Assembly: GCF_019097595.1 (NCBI RefSeq)
Contig: NC_080710.1
Location: forward strand, 29,658,280-29,722,279
Reading direction: 5' to 3'
DNA: 64,000 nucleotides
Source: Hemibagrus wyckioides
Lineage: Eukaryota; Chordata; Actinopteri; Siluriformes; Bagridae
The notes beneath the pieces are model-generated. The model made no database searches. It was not told the origin of the DNA and saw only the letters and a list, made by a program, of their open reading frames with translations. Shown here piece after piece: positions 46,124-57,889 of this stretch (positions are counted from its first letter, which is position 1; each line of letters opens with the position of its first letter). The translations under genes were made by a program, and so were the position numbers.

Positions 46124-46355
46124 TAATTTAAGTTGGCTTTATTTGTCACATATACATTACTGCAGAGAGAAATTCTTTCTTCGCACATTCCATCCTTGGA
46201 GGTTGTGGTCAGAGCGCAGGGTCAGCCATGATACAGCACCCCTGGAGCAGGGAAGGTTAAGGGCCATGCTCAGGGGCCCAATGATGGCAGATTGGCAGTG
46301 TTAGGGCTTGAAACTCCATCAACAACCCAGAGCCTTACCTACTTGAGCTTCCACC
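46124..46355 (-). mobile_element. tRNA-derived SINE, family II
   Basis: On the minus strand: head GGTGGAAGCTCAAGTAGGTA, B-box region GAGTTTCAAGCCC, body GGGCCCCTGAGCATGGCC and tail AGAATTTCTCTCTGCAGTAA then ATATGTGACAAATAAAG. Complete but diverged. Confidence 0.85.
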
Positions 46356-46554
46356 ACCCCAATGGACAGGTTCAGAATAAATCCAGGTTCTAAGTTATTG
46401 TCATGGTTGTTTCAGACACTCATTCATATTCAGGGGGAATTCGGCATATCTAATTCCTGACATGTTTTTGGGAGGTAGGAGAAAAGAAGAAACCCACATA
46501 GACAGTCAGAGCTTAGGACTGAATCAGACTGTGGAGTAGACTTGCAGCTCAAGT
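46356..46554. other. Intergenic, no recognisable feature
   Basis: Non-coding spacer. TTTTTGGGAGGTAGGAGAAA at about 46,464 resembles the start of the repeat seen at 34,500, but too little is left to call. Confidence 0.4.
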
Positions 46555-47335
46555 CTATTCAATTTATTTGTATAGTGTGTTCAACAATGGACATTGTCCA
46601 AGTATAGAAACATAGAAAAAATCATAAAGTTTAAAGTTAAGTTACTATTTATCCCTAACATTTATCCTTACTGAGCAAGCCTGAGGTGACAGTGGCGAGG
46701 AAGACTCCCTGAGATGACATGAGGAAGAAACCTTGAAAAGAACCAGACACAGAAGGGAACCTCATCCTCATTTGGGTGACACTGGACAGTAAATAATGTA
46801 AATGTAAATAATGTCCTTTCTTCAAATGTTTATATTCACATGCAATTGTGCAACCAAGAGCTTCTCAGGAACTAATAAGTCACTGAATCCAACTGAGCTG
46901 CATCTCACATGCTGAAAACAAACCTGAATGCCCACAAGAACAAGCAGGATGTGAAGGCAACTAAAGTAATGGTATGACAAAGCTTAACAGGGGAAAATCT
47001 CAGTGTCTGGATATGTCAGTTGTCTCCAGACTTTAGCTAGTCATTAACTCCAATCAATTTGCAACCAAGTATTAAATATTAAGTCAAGTTACTTTTGGTC
47101 CATTATAAAGAGCATGTTTACATAAAATGTCCTGATTCCTATGACGTTCAGTTGATTTAAATGATTGATATTCATCATTTAATTTCAACTCCAATACACT
47201 GTTTTAGACAGCTAAATTAATAGCTTGGTCAATGTCTATGTATTTATACCCCTGGATGTATTTTACTAAGCAAGTGTAGGTGTGTTTTAACTGATGCATT
47301 AGATTTTAGTGCTAGTGGGGGGAACCCAGTTTATA
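46555..47335 (-). repeat. Long interspersed repeat, minus-strand partner of 12,880-13,732
   Basis: Starts with the tail ATTCAATTTATTTGTATAG. The blocks CCAAGAGCTTCTCAGGAACT, GAACAAGCAGGATGTGAAGG, TTTTAGACAGCTAAATTAAT and GATTTTAGTGCTAGTGGGG follow in the reverse order of the + copy. This copy lacks the LINE block found in the other one. A further short piece of the same unit is repeated at about 47,345-47,390. Confidence 0.75.
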
Positions 47336-47599
47336 GTCACGAAGAATTGTGCAACCAAGAGCTCCTGAGGAACTAATAGGTCAGTGTAGTCTCTGAGTTT
47401 ATTACTGACACAGCACACCACATTTAATTGGAATATAGTCAAAACCATGTTGTTCCAAAACCAAAATTGTCATTGACAAAGCTGCGGTGATATAAATAGA
47501 CCATAACGTTTCAGGATGTGATGTCATTGTAAAATAATCACTTTAAGCTTGGTAATTTTATTTGTATCATCGCCCATCGCATCACACCACCATGTCTTG

Positions 47600-47760
47600 A
47601 ATTATTTATATTTACATTTACGGCATTTGGCAGGCGTCCTTATCCAGAGCGACATACTGAAGTGCTTTGAAGTCTTTATGAATGAATATATACTGATTTT
47701 GGTTCACTAGATCATGAACTTTGAATAAAAGCACCCAGACAACCCTTTTATTTCTTCTAC
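47600..47760 (-). mobile_element. LINE 3' tail fragment, L2-like
   Basis: It shares ATTTACATTTACGGCATTTG, CAGGCGTCCTTATCCAGAGC and the AAGTGCTTTGAAGTCTTTA block with the LINE at 6,476. 5'-truncated. Confidence 0.7.
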
Positions 47761-48449
47761 TGCTATTTAGTATTCAAGCATTTTCCTCTAACAGCATGTC
47801 CTGTATTGTTCTGTTCTTTACATACTGTAAGTAATGCTTTTATTTTCCATTATTTTGGAGAGAAGCTGATTTTTTTTTCTTGCTAAATCTTTTTTAGTTG
47901 ACAGTTCTGTAGAATGCATAGATAAAATTTCATCATCTGGCTGCAATATCAGACTAACTGGTCATTTCTCTGCAATTCCCTTTATGCTCTAAAAAAGTGT
48001 TTTCTTCAGATTTCCACCAGGTGGAGAAAGAAACCCTTTCCATAAAAAAAAAATGTTTTAATACTATTTATTATAATATTATTGTACAATTGTACAACAT
48101 AGAACAAACACTTTAATGTTTTATTAAGTCTCTGATCTCTGTACAGTAGAATATAAATGCAGGCTTATGTTAACCACCCACTGACCACCAGTGTGATTTG
48201 CACAAATTTGGCGCATGTAGTCGCTCTCACCCAGATAATTGAATACAGATGTTGAACATGTACATCAGGCTTGTGTCTCATTGTCTAAGCTAACAGTGAA
48301 TCCAGATGCAGAAAGTCCCCCAGCTGCTGCTTTTCCCCCATAATTGACCCAAATGGATAAATAAATTCAGGCATGGGATGTCTGAAAGCACATTTTTGAC
48401 ATTGTGGTCCTATTTTAAATTAGCCTCTCTGATCATTTAGTAAATAGGA
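47761..48449. other. Intergenic, no recognisable feature
   Basis: AT-rich non-coding sequence. Confidence 0.5.
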
Positions 48450-49310
48450 GCAAGTGGATGTATGGTGTCTCCGAACATAACGCGAAACCGAAACAAGCTG
48501 GACCGGAAATGGCTTCAAAGATCAGAACGGGGAAAAAATGTGATCTCACCTGTTTGGGAATTTCAGAAAGTGCTGATCCGCCGTGATTTTCATGCACAAT
48601 GGTTTATAGTGTTCACACAGAATTGGGCGATTAACCAAAAACATCCAGTGAGAGGAAGTTCGGCAGGCAGAAAAATGGCGAGAGGTCAGAGGAGAATGGC
48701 CAGACTCATTCGAGCTGACGTGAAGGTTATGGAAACTAAAACAAAAAGCATCTAAGAATGCACAATATGTCAAATTTTGATGTGGATGAGCTTCAGCAGC
48801 AGAAAACCACATCAGGTTCCTCGCCTGTCAGCCAAGAACAGGAATCTAAGGCTACATCGGGCACCAAAAGTGGACAGATGATTAAATTTTCCTGACCTCA
48901 TGAATCTTAATTTCGGCTGCAGATGGTAGCTTCAGAATTTGGCATCAATAACATGAATCCACTGAATCAAGCTGTCATGTGTCGGCAGTTCAGGCTCCTG
49001 GTGGTGTAATGGTGTCAGAAATGTTTTCTTGGCACACATTTATCCCATTAATACACACAAACACTGATCACAACCTATCTGAGTATTGTTTCTGACCACG
49101 TGCATCCCTTTAAGGCCACTATTTTACCCATCTTCTAATGACTACTTCCAGCATGCGCAATGTCACAAAGCATAAGTCAGCTCTAACTAGTTCCATGAAC
49201 AAGACAATAAGTTCAGTGTACTCGATTACAATTGCCAACAGATCCGAAACCAATACAGCGCCTTTGAGATGTGGGAGAACAGTTAGCAGATTCACAGCAT
49301 GAACGTGTAA
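48450..49310 (+). mobile_element. Tc1/mariner transposase pseudogene
   Basis: In broken frames the + strand gives the transposase order of a fish Tc1 family: GEFQK/ISETADL-like start near 48,560, RGQRRMARLIRADVKVME, then LLSAKNRNLRLH-like text, the VRIWHQ region, CRQFRLLVV, LSIVSDHVHPF and the Q-AMSQSIS region that should carry the second catalytic aspartate. Many stops, frameshifts and a gap (about 48,865) mean it is long dead. Confidence 0.85.
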
Positions 49311-49371
49311 GCCATGAAATCCTTTACTTTAAAAAATGGAAAAAAATATCTTCCAAAAGTCAGTGAACAGA

Positions 49372-49700
49372 GAAGGAGATGATTAGTCAGAGAATCATCC
49401 AAAAGGCCAAGCTTGCACTGGTGAAGGAGAACCAGAGCCCTGGATACACCATTGTGCTTTATGGAAGGATGGAATTATTTGAAATCCTGTTTGGAGTTTA
49501 CCAGAAGCCATGTAGAAGACTAGAAAGTGTGGCGAAAAAAATGTTCTGGTTTGGTGAGACTTTTTTTGTCCTTGGCACAAAGAACTACATATGCTGGAAA
49601 CCCAAACATGATCATCATTTTGAGAAAACCAACCGTTCAATGAAGCATGGTGATAGTAGCATCAAGTTTTGGCTTCTTGGTTGCTTCTCTGGCTAAATCC
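49372..49700 (+). mobile_element. Tc1/mariner transposase fragment, different family
   Basis: The + frame reads KNVLV-like text as KKMFWFGETFFVLGTKNYIC, then WKPKHDHHFEKTNRSMKHGD and SSIKFWLLGCFSG. This is the Tc1 block with the first catalytic aspartate (WSDET...FG in active elements) and the KHGGGSIMVWGCF motif. The aspartate position here reads G (FGET), so the catalytic residue is lost. Confidence 0.8.
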
Positions 49701-50267
49701 CTTCACCTAGCCATTAATTTTTATTAGATGTTCTCTTCTAGGCTGAGTCATGATTGTCAAACACTGATTATTTTCCAAAACTAGACTAGTTTAAATCTTG
49801 AACCAGTAAAAAGGGAACCCAGGTATTTATATATACTTTAATTGCACACAGATGGAATCCATTCAGCTGATTATATAATGGCAACTGGCTTTAGCACTGG
49901 GATTAATTTCAAGCAAGAGCCATGAAGATGCATGCAATCACAAATGCTATGCTTTTTTATTTGTAAATAAATATGTAATGTCCCTCATTTCAGGATTTTA
50001 GGGTAAATGGTATAGATTGATTGCATATAATCCGGATTAAGTCCATTTCTGTTACAAGACATAACACTACAAAATGTGGACAAGTTCAAAAGATTCATGG
50101 GATTTACTAATCCAAATATTACTAAATATTCAGATGAGCAAGGACTTTGCATGATTTCATTTATAAAGCCAAAAAACAAAATATGGTCTTAATGAGAACC
50201 GCTACTCCCAACTATAACTTTAAAGCACTTTTTTTTGCAATAGACTTTATTCAGACTTTCACTGTAG
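49701..50267. other. Intergenic, no recognisable feature
   Basis: Non-coding AT-rich sequence. Confidence 0.5.
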
Positions 50268-50520
50268 GTTTATAAAAGTGATCTGGCTCCGGCAATATCT
50301 CCTATTTATTTATTTATTTATTATTATTTTTTAATTTTTTTTGCAATTATTGTGGTGAAAAATGCTTGCTTTTGATGCAGATTTTTATTTATTTATTTAT
50401 TTTATTTTTATTATTTAGTTAATTAGTTTTTTTTAATAGCAATGCAAATTTTGAGCTTTTTGCAGAAATGTATTTGAATTTGTAGATTTATAAAAAATGA
50501 TCTGGCTCCATGAACATCTC

Positions 50521-50567
<47 letters not shown>

Positions 50568-50690
50568 TTTTTTATTATGTTCTGCAATTATTGTGGTCAA
50601 AAATGCTTGCATTTGCTGCATTTGTTTTTTTTTTTTTTTTTTTTTTTTTGCAGAAATCTCCCTGAATTGGTGATCACGTGATTCTTTATT
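50268..50690 (+). repeat. Tandem duplication, period about 219 bp, with (TTTA)n and T-runs
   Basis: The text TGATCTGGCTCC, ATTTATTTATTTA, GCAATTATTGTGGT, AAAAATGCTTGC and TTGCAGAAAT occurs twice. The GATCTGGCTCC word lies 219 bases apart. The TTTA arrays inside the two units have different lengths. Confidence 0.85.
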
Positions 50691-51825
50691 TAAGCTCCTA
50701 TACGAGTAAAGACATATCTGTAATGATTATCTGTGACAGCTTTACTCATTTTCACTGCTCATGAATTGAAGAGGGCTTCACTGTGATGACATCACACAAA
50801 ATATCTTGGCCCAGATCTTTGGAAAATCTGTGTTAATTTTGAAAAACTGCAAGTGCTTCTGAATATTGCAGAGATCGCTGTGTATTTGTGTTCATTTCAT
50901 TGCAAAACATACATATGGACTTACTTACATATGGATGTAATTGTTGGAAAAAGTATGATGAAGTACAGGAACTTCTTGGATAAACCTCCATCTCTTGACA
51001 AGGCTTTTGTTGGTTCAAAAGTATCAGTATAGCTAATAAACTGGTAGTTGAGTATATAGAAACTCACAGGTTATCTGTTTCTCATCTCAAATGTCCTTCT
51101 AAGTGCAGTTGACCTTGGTCCTACAGCTAATCATACTGAAAAGGGATCTAGGGATTTCTAAAGAATTGGCTCACTATTATTTCCCTCATAAACAGATGGT
51201 TCGGGAATGAAACAAATCCATCACCACAGGAGTTACAAAGAAAATTCTCACAAATGTAAAAAAGATCCCTAGGGTGAAATCTAAGAATCTTTTGGCATTC
51301 CTCATACATGATAACATCTGTGTTAATTCCCTGAGGAGAAAAATCCAGTACATGTTCATGCAGCTCCTGGGGGTTAATGCTTAAGGGGAAATAAGTGGTA
51401 AAAAAAAATCTGCTGTCTCACCGCCTGAATATTCTGATGTATGACAGATCAGTTGTAATAGTATCACTATTATATTGTGTGTGTTCTAATATTTAGGCCA
51501 GAAAATTGCATGTATAAAAGAACGTTCATAATATGCTCCTAATTTCTGCATTCAGCTGAGATTGAGGGGTCAAGATTTAAGAGTTTACGGTCATTTAAAC
51601 AGGACATAAAGAAGACACAAAAATATAATGTATAAAGTGTGCAAGAAGGAATAGGGAAAAACATATATTTGCAAGAAAAGTGTATATAAGCAATGTAAAG
51701 GAGTTCCATAGGTAGTTTGGACAGCATCATAGATAGTTTAACCCGCTGAAGAACCTTATGGTCCTAAGCTCTGCAGAAGCTGCTGAAGATGTTCTTGATC
51801 ATACACCTGATGGACACTGCTTAGG
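50691..51825. other. Intergenic, no recognisable feature
   Basis: Non-coding. Frames here are short and have no family resemblance. Confidence 0.5.
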
Positions 51826-51940
51826 GCCAGTGGTAGCGTGATTAAGTGGATCACTGATCAGAAGGTTGTGAATCCCATGACCCCCAGGCTGCCACTGCTG
51901 GGCCCTTGAGGAAGGCCCTTAACTGAACTAATTCAGTTGT
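51826..51940 (+). mobile_element. SINE family I fragment
   Basis: GCCAGTGGTAGCGTGATTAA (diverged A box), CACTGATCAGAAGGTTGTGA, ATCCCATGACC (damaged B box), then CTGCCACTGCTGGGCCCTTG and AGGAAGGCCCTTAACTGAAC. The LINE-like tail is lost. Confidence 0.75.
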
Positions 51941-52447
51941 TCATTAAAAAAAAATCAAGAATAAAAAGTTGAATCACAAAAAAGCAGGACAATCAAATAT
52001 TTTTAGGCACAAAAAAAACAGCACAATCCTGGAGAAACATGGTGTTAACTTCTTATACAAAAATCTTTGACTTTTGAGGTTTCAATTTAGAATTGAAAAT
52101 TAAAATTCATTTCTAAAACTCCACAATTTGCACATCCTCACTTTTATTGCACTGTTTGATACCAGATGCTGTACCTCTGAGTGTATCTGAGTCTTGAATT
52201 TGTGTATAAACTGCAGAATAAACACATGAATTAGCACATGAATCCAGTCTCACTGTGCAAACGAACACGCTCCAACCCATTTGTTTATTCAGCTGGACCA
52301 CCAATCACAAACAGTGAAAAGTGATAGTCGTAACTTTCACGCCTGGCAGCTACTGCACTGCTTTAACCTCAAGGCTCTTAGTGTAGAGTCTGGGGACATC
52401 CCAGCTCTCCAGATAGCACAGAGGGTCTGTATATTTTTTCTTAAAGT
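51941..52447. other. Intergenic, no recognisable feature
   Basis: Non-coding sequence with A-runs. Confidence 0.5.
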
Positions 52448-52740
<293 letters not shown>

Positions 52741-52784
52741 AAAAACTCAATATATACATTTTACTTCAACATACTCACATCTCC

Positions 52785-53015
52785 ATATCCATCCATCCAT
52801 CCATCCCTCCGTCCGTCCATCCATCCATCCATCCATCCAATGTCTATACCCACTTTATTCCTAATTAGGGTCATGGGGACCTGCTGGATTCTATCCCAGC
52901 ACACATTGGGTGAAAGGCAGGGGTACACCCTGGACAGGTCACCAGTCCATCACAGGGCCACACATATAGACAGACAACCACACACACTCCTATGGGCAAT
53001 TACATCTCCATATCT
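52785..53015 (+). repeat. (CATC)n with interspersed fish repeat
   Basis: CATC/CGTC units at 52,787-52,838 precede CTATACCCACTTTATTCCTA, GGGGACCTGCTGGATTCTAT and CCCTGGACAGGTCACCAGTC. This is a recognised teleost interspersed text. Confidence 0.65.
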
Positions 53016-53190
53016 GATTTTTGTATTTGGATTGAAACTCAAGCTAGAATTTGATTATCTGTTTAGTAACGAAACAACTATTGGGAAATCACATTTTTTA
53101 TCGTTCCATTTAATGATGTATTAGAATGATGTAAAGAATGTCCATGAAATGACATCACTTACATTAAAGCAGCCATAAACATTATATTGT

Positions 53191-53274
53191 GAGTCTAAGG
53201 ATAAGAAATAAAATATAAGGGTGTGCTGTTTAAGGGTGCAAAACAATGACAGGAAGTGTATCTGTGCAAATTTG

Positions 53275-53369
<95 letters not shown>

Positions 53370-53440
53370 GGTTTCATCGTAAACGAGACCATCAACAAGA
53401 CAAAACACCTAAACAACAAACAACAAACTAATATGACCAT
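53191..53440 (+). repeat. Duplicated segment, copy 2, containing a (CTAT)n microsatellite
   Basis: Partner of 52,448-52,740 at a distance of about 740 bases. The microsatellite here is at 53,275-53,367. Confidence 0.9.
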
Positions 53441-53906
53441 GTGGAACTATTGAAGCTGTTTCAGAGCTGCTATTATGGGAAATTAATCAACACCATCTGA
53501 CCAATCAGAATCATAAATCTTAAAACTGAGGGAAATGTGGTTAATATGATATGCTTTGAATCAATGAGTTGGATTGTATGTGTGGAAAGTTGGTTTATAG
53601 TTCGGGATAATTTTGTACACTTGATCTGAAATGATTTTTACACTAGAGACTCAAGAATTTCACCATAACAATTCACTTTTTTTGGCAATAGTTTTATAAT
53701 ACTGTTATGATCTATACAATAGAAATGTTTAGAATACTATAGAAATGATTCAAATAGGTGTATTAATATGAACAGTTGCTGTTACAGAAAATTAAGAAAC
53801 GGTGACCAATCAGAATCGAGGACCTGTTCTGTTACGACGATAAACAATAAAAAATTACCCGTTATTTGTTGATTGGTGAAAAACGGTTTCTCTTCTACTC
53901 AAACAG

Positions 53907-54253
53907 GAATATCCAAGAGTAAAGATTGGAGTTTTTATCGAGCAGCCCTCTCCGTTTCTTCCCGAGTTCCTGCAGCGGCTCCTGACCCTGGATTACCCTA
54001 AAGATAAACTGGATCTCTTTATCCATAACAGTGTAAGAATGAAGCTACAGTCCAGCTGAGAACCTACATCTGCATGCTAGAGTTTATGATCCAGCTGACA
54101 TTGTCCTTGTTTCCCCTCTCTGTGCTTCTAGGAGGTTTACCATGAGAAGCACTTACAGGCATTCTGGGAGGAGAGCAAAAATGTATTCCATAGTTTTAAG
54201 GTTGTTGGTCCCGAGGAGGTCTTGAGCCAAGCAGAAGCGAGGAACCTGGGAAT
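53907..54253 (+). pseudogene. Two PLOD2-type internal exons located upstream of plod2 exon 1
   Basis: Exon a, 53,907-54,032, has an acceptor TCTTCTACTCAAACAG and donor GTAAGA. It encodes 42 residues including [26 protein letters not shown] and LFIHNS. Exon b, 54,132-54,253, has an acceptor ending TTCTAG and donor GTAAGT. It encodes 40 residues beginning [14 protein letters not shown] and ending [11 protein letters not shown]. In lysyl hydroxylases these are neighbouring blocks after the N-terminal glycosyltransferase-like domain (roughly residues 290-370 of about 740). The intron phases between and after them (0, then 2) are consistent. No preceding or following PLOD exon was found nearby. 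The frame is intact, so this may be a recent duplicate, an alternative exon pair or a misplaced contig rather than a true pseudogene. Confidence 0.85.
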
Positions 54254-54495
54254 GTAAGTGTTTATGTTTATGTCTTATATTCTAACAGTACCATCACAAA
54301 AAATCTGATAAATTAGAAGACTTACACATAACAGAATTGAATTGAGAATACCTTATGAATAATACCTTAATACTTTTCATTCCATTACATTGCTCATTAC
54401 ATTTTAAAATATCCTTCTACTTTTTACATTTCCCACATTTCTGTATGGTCTTATGGGCTATGTCCCAATCTCCATACACTGATCAGGGAGTCAGC

Positions 54496-54498
<3 letters not shown>

Positions 54499-54555
<57 letters not shown>

Positions 54556-54570
54556 ATGTGTGTGTGTGAG
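54499..54570 (+). repeat. (CT)n followed by (GT)n
   Basis: CT units to about 54,542, then GT-rich text. It lies between the orphan PLOD exons and the plod2 leader, so it is a candidate breakpoint or assembly joint. Confidence 0.95.
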
Positions 54571-54574
54571 TTTT

Positions 54575-54959
54575 AGGGAGGAGGAGGGGGATTGATGTGT
54601 AATGGGTCAAAGTGATCACTCCGCCTGTGGCGCACTGGAGCTACCCTCCTCATTCTCACTCCTGACTCCTCTGTAGGTGCACCTCGTCTCCTGCTCCGTG
54701 TGTGTGCACGCGCGTGTGTATGTGTGTGCGTGTTTGTGTTCATAGTGTGTGTTCTCTGCTCCGGGACTGTGGCTCTGCTGTGGGACCGAATGGACTGAGT
54801 GCGCACTGACCCGCACTGCCGAGCCAAACAAGAAAAAAAAGAAGAAGAAAAAGCGCTCAGACTGACTGGGCGGACTTGCTGTTGTTCTTGCACCCTGTTC
54901 TCTGGCTCCTGGGCTTGCTCAAGCACTCTGTCCTTTTGTCCTTTATCTGCGGTCAGATC
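54575..54959 (+). promoter_or_regulatory. plod2 promoter and 5' untranslated leader
   Basis: The 385 bases before the start codon have more G+C and CpG than the surroundings. There is no clear TATA box. A perfect palindrome CACGCGCGTG sits at 54,707-54,716 and holds a GCGTG hypoxia-element core on each strand. Another GCGTG is at 54,728-54,732. PLOD2 is an established HIF-1 target in mammals, so these are plausible response elements, but the link here is inference. The leader has short upstream ATGs at 54,721-54,790 only in poor context. Confidence 0.5.
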
Positions 54960-55044
54960 ATGGAGCTCCTGCCGGGGATTTATGCGCTCACCCTTGCGCT
55001 GCTGCTTGGTTACACTCAGTGCGCCCGCGAACAAATCCCGACAG
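54960..55044 (+). CDS. plod2: Lysyl hydroxylase (procollagen-lysine 2-oxoglutarate 5-dioxygenase), first coding exon only
   Basis: Family role: hydroxylates lysines in procollagen within the endoplasmic reticulum, using iron, 2-oxoglutarate and ascorbate. This controls collagen cross-links. The exon encodes 28 residues plus one base (phase 1): a charged start, then the hydrophobic stretch YALTLALLLGYT (about 8-19), a likely signal-peptide cut near QCA-RE, and REQIPT before the donor GTAAGA. Vertebrate PLOD2 exon 1 also ends at IPT plus the first base of an aspartate codon, in the same phase. Supporting context: PLOD2-type exons just upstream and a scramblase gene before it, as in the PLSCR-PLOD2 neighbourhood of other vertebrates. 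Exon 2 (the KLLVITVAT region) was not seen to the window end, so intron 1 is longer than 8.9 kb. The start is the ATG in the context TCAGATCATGG. Confidence 0.65.
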
Positions 55045-57889
55045 GTAAGAAAGTCATGTTATTACCACTACATTGTTTTATACAAAGTCCCGAGTGTCCT
55101 GGAGCTCTCATGGAATTTTCCTGGACGTGCCTTACAGGTTCATCGTCCCCCAAGCCACGACTTGTGTGTCCACACAGTAAAAGGCGCACGTCCGATATGT
55201 TCTGGGCGTGTTTGACCGTAAAAAAGTGAAAGGAACCTTGTTAAGTCGTTATTTACACCTCATCTAAATGTAAGAATGTTAAAGAACAAACCATCACATG
55301 CTGAAAAATTTTAATGGTCAGGTTTGGAAAATAACAAACTAACTAAATAAAAAATATGTGCGCTTCATAACCTAAAATGACTCTATAGCATTTTCTCAAA
55401 AATGATTCAAGACAGGAAAAGGGAAAATAAGATGATCATGTTATTTTAAAACTCACAAATCCTCTAAAAGTAATACTCTAAAAACTAATTAATTTTATGA
55501 AGTGAGATTTTGTTACTCACTGAATCTGTCCTGTACTACACGCTTTCTTAAAAGGAGAAATCCAGACCAGGGTGTATGGATATGATCCAAGTAGGTTCAG
55601 CTGGAGCAAATCTGTGATATTCAGTGCAGGAAATGTTAAAGAAGGCTTTAAAATCTCCTTTTACCTTGTGGAAAGCAGTCACTTTGTGAACAGGTTAGTC
55701 TTTTTTTTTTTTTCTCCACCTTCTCTGCTTAACTAAACACAGCTTGGTAGGACAGGAGAGACCTGTATTAAACCCATAGCTGAACACCACAAAAGCGATG
55801 CCTTATGTTAGAGCGAGCGATGCTTGATTGCTTCAGTTGACGTGTGAAGACGTACACCATGTGTGCACTGGGTTTCCTACACAGATCCACAGAAACACTG
55901 TGCCTTTGAATGTCTTGCGCACTTTTGGGTGTAACTAATATGACTTAAGTGTTTGAGGTGCAACATACGCCTAGCTATATGCAGGAAATGTTTATTTTAT
56001 GCACCAGATGTAGTGCAATTATAGCTTATATAGTGTTCTTTACCCTCGCTTCTTTTCTTTATCTGTGTGTAATTAACATGCATACCAAAGGAAGATGGTC
56101 CTTTAAGTCCTTATATAAAACCTAATATAAACATAAAGATAGTGATAAAACTAAACAATATAAAAAATGTTCATTTTTGGCAATTATTGTTAACAAATAA
56201 TATATTTTTTTTAATGTTTGTCGCACCATGAACAAGAGCACAGCTTTGTGAAAAAATAAAATAAAAACAAAAAAATAAAATAAATAAACATGCATAGAAT
56301 AGAAGACTCTACATAATCATCAGAATATTTAGAGTTTGAATCCTGATAACGCCACAACTATCACTGGCCCTGGAGCCTAAAGGGGCAAAAGTGTCTGTGT
56401 CTCTGTATGGGAGGGGCATACTCCCACGAAACCTCACCCACCCCAATCAATCACAGTGACACTAGTCTGTGAGCTCATGTATAAAAAAGAGGGCAGATAG
56501 CCCTGTATAAAACAATAAAAAGATAAAAAGATGCAATTAGCATGAGCTAGGTTTCACGCTCCCTGCTTGGTTGCTAAAAGTTGCTAGACCATGTACTCAC
56601 TGTGTAATGAAGGCACAAAGTTTTGGTGTTCATCTTAAAGGAGATGTTTTTCTGTTGCATAAACCCAGCAGATGCATTAGGGTCTTTGGAAACGACTTAA
56701 AATCCATACTTGTCATGCATTGCTCAATAGCTTCATAGCTCCTGTGTTGAGAGATCGCTACATACAGTATATATCCAGCTGCACTAAATATATTACATCA
56801 TCATATACTTCATTTACGTGCTCTGAAAAACCGAAGCACTCAGGATGTGATCCTGACCTTATGACCATGGGAAAGCTGAACATTCATCACTCTCTGTGTT
56901 CACATTCAGTCTCTCTAGGATTTACAGACTGCCTTCTACAGTGAACCGTTTGCCTTCGAATCCCGGAGCAGAGCCAGAATATAACACTCTGGGCTCAGCA
57001 TGCTGCGGCTGCTGGCATACGAACCCTGCAATTGGCCTTCGGGGGGAACAGGGTGATGGGTTGCCACGTCCTTTATTGAAGCGGCCTGCTTGAGTAAATG
57101 GCTTTTAGTGCAGGAGTGTTTGTTGGTTCTATAGAATTCTATACAAATCATCACAGTTACAGAGAAATAGTCTAGTAATAAAGTAATAATAAGAAGTATT
57201 TTTCATGATGGTTTTGAGTCAGCGATCAGACGACAGATGATGGAATAGGACTATGAAGCACTACTCTTGGCTCTGTGTTTAGTTTCTTACTTGTCATCTT
57301 TGCAGTCTGTCTATCCCATTCTGTACAGAATGCTCAGATTTTCCAAAAACAATCCCTTCTTCTGAATGTTCCTCTGGATGTCGCTTTTAGACTCTCCTTC
57401 AGAACGTATCTATGAGGACAGAAATAAATATCTTAAATATTATACTACGCTGTAACACTTCCAAAGAACTAGTTAATGTGTTTTAAACGGTATCAGTTAT
57501 ACAGTTTTGGAAATCGAAGCCAAACCAATACAGCTCTTCTGTTTAGTGTTAAAATTGAGTAACAGGGAAATTCAAGCAGACAGAGAGAAAAAAACCCAAC
57601 AAAAAATGTAATAAACACTTTATTACCACACATGCCCTGGTGTGTGCTGGCAGATAAGACAGCTATTATCTTAAAAAGTTACTTGTAAAGTACATTATTT
57701 CATAATATGCAGCTCTTACTGCATTAATAAGCATTTCTTACTGATGGAATCAAACACAGTCCCATGCTTTTTTGTTTTTATTTGGCATACAAGAGCTGAG
57801 TTCATAAACTCACAGGTGAAAGTTGTCGTGAACTTTGCACTACCGGATGCAAACCGACCTCCTTTAACCTTCAATTAACTGCCTTTTCC
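55045..57889. other. plod2 intron 1, unrecognised part
   Basis: No exon was recognised. A run of AAATA is at about 56,250-56,290. The GGGAGGGGCATACTCCCACG patch at about 56,408 resembles GGGAGGAGCTTACTCCTCCC at 25,430. It may mark a shared repeat. Frames at 56,720-57,093 have no family resemblance. Confidence 0.45.

Noticed and set aside
48462..48755. 97-residue frame as a new gene
   Set aside because: Its RMARLIRADVK segment and the following text match a Tc1 transposase. It is a transposon remnant.
54573..55034. 153-residue minus-strand frame over the plod2 leader and exon 1
   Set aside because: It is antisense to the promoter and exon, rich in HTHT from the GT run, and resembles nothing known.
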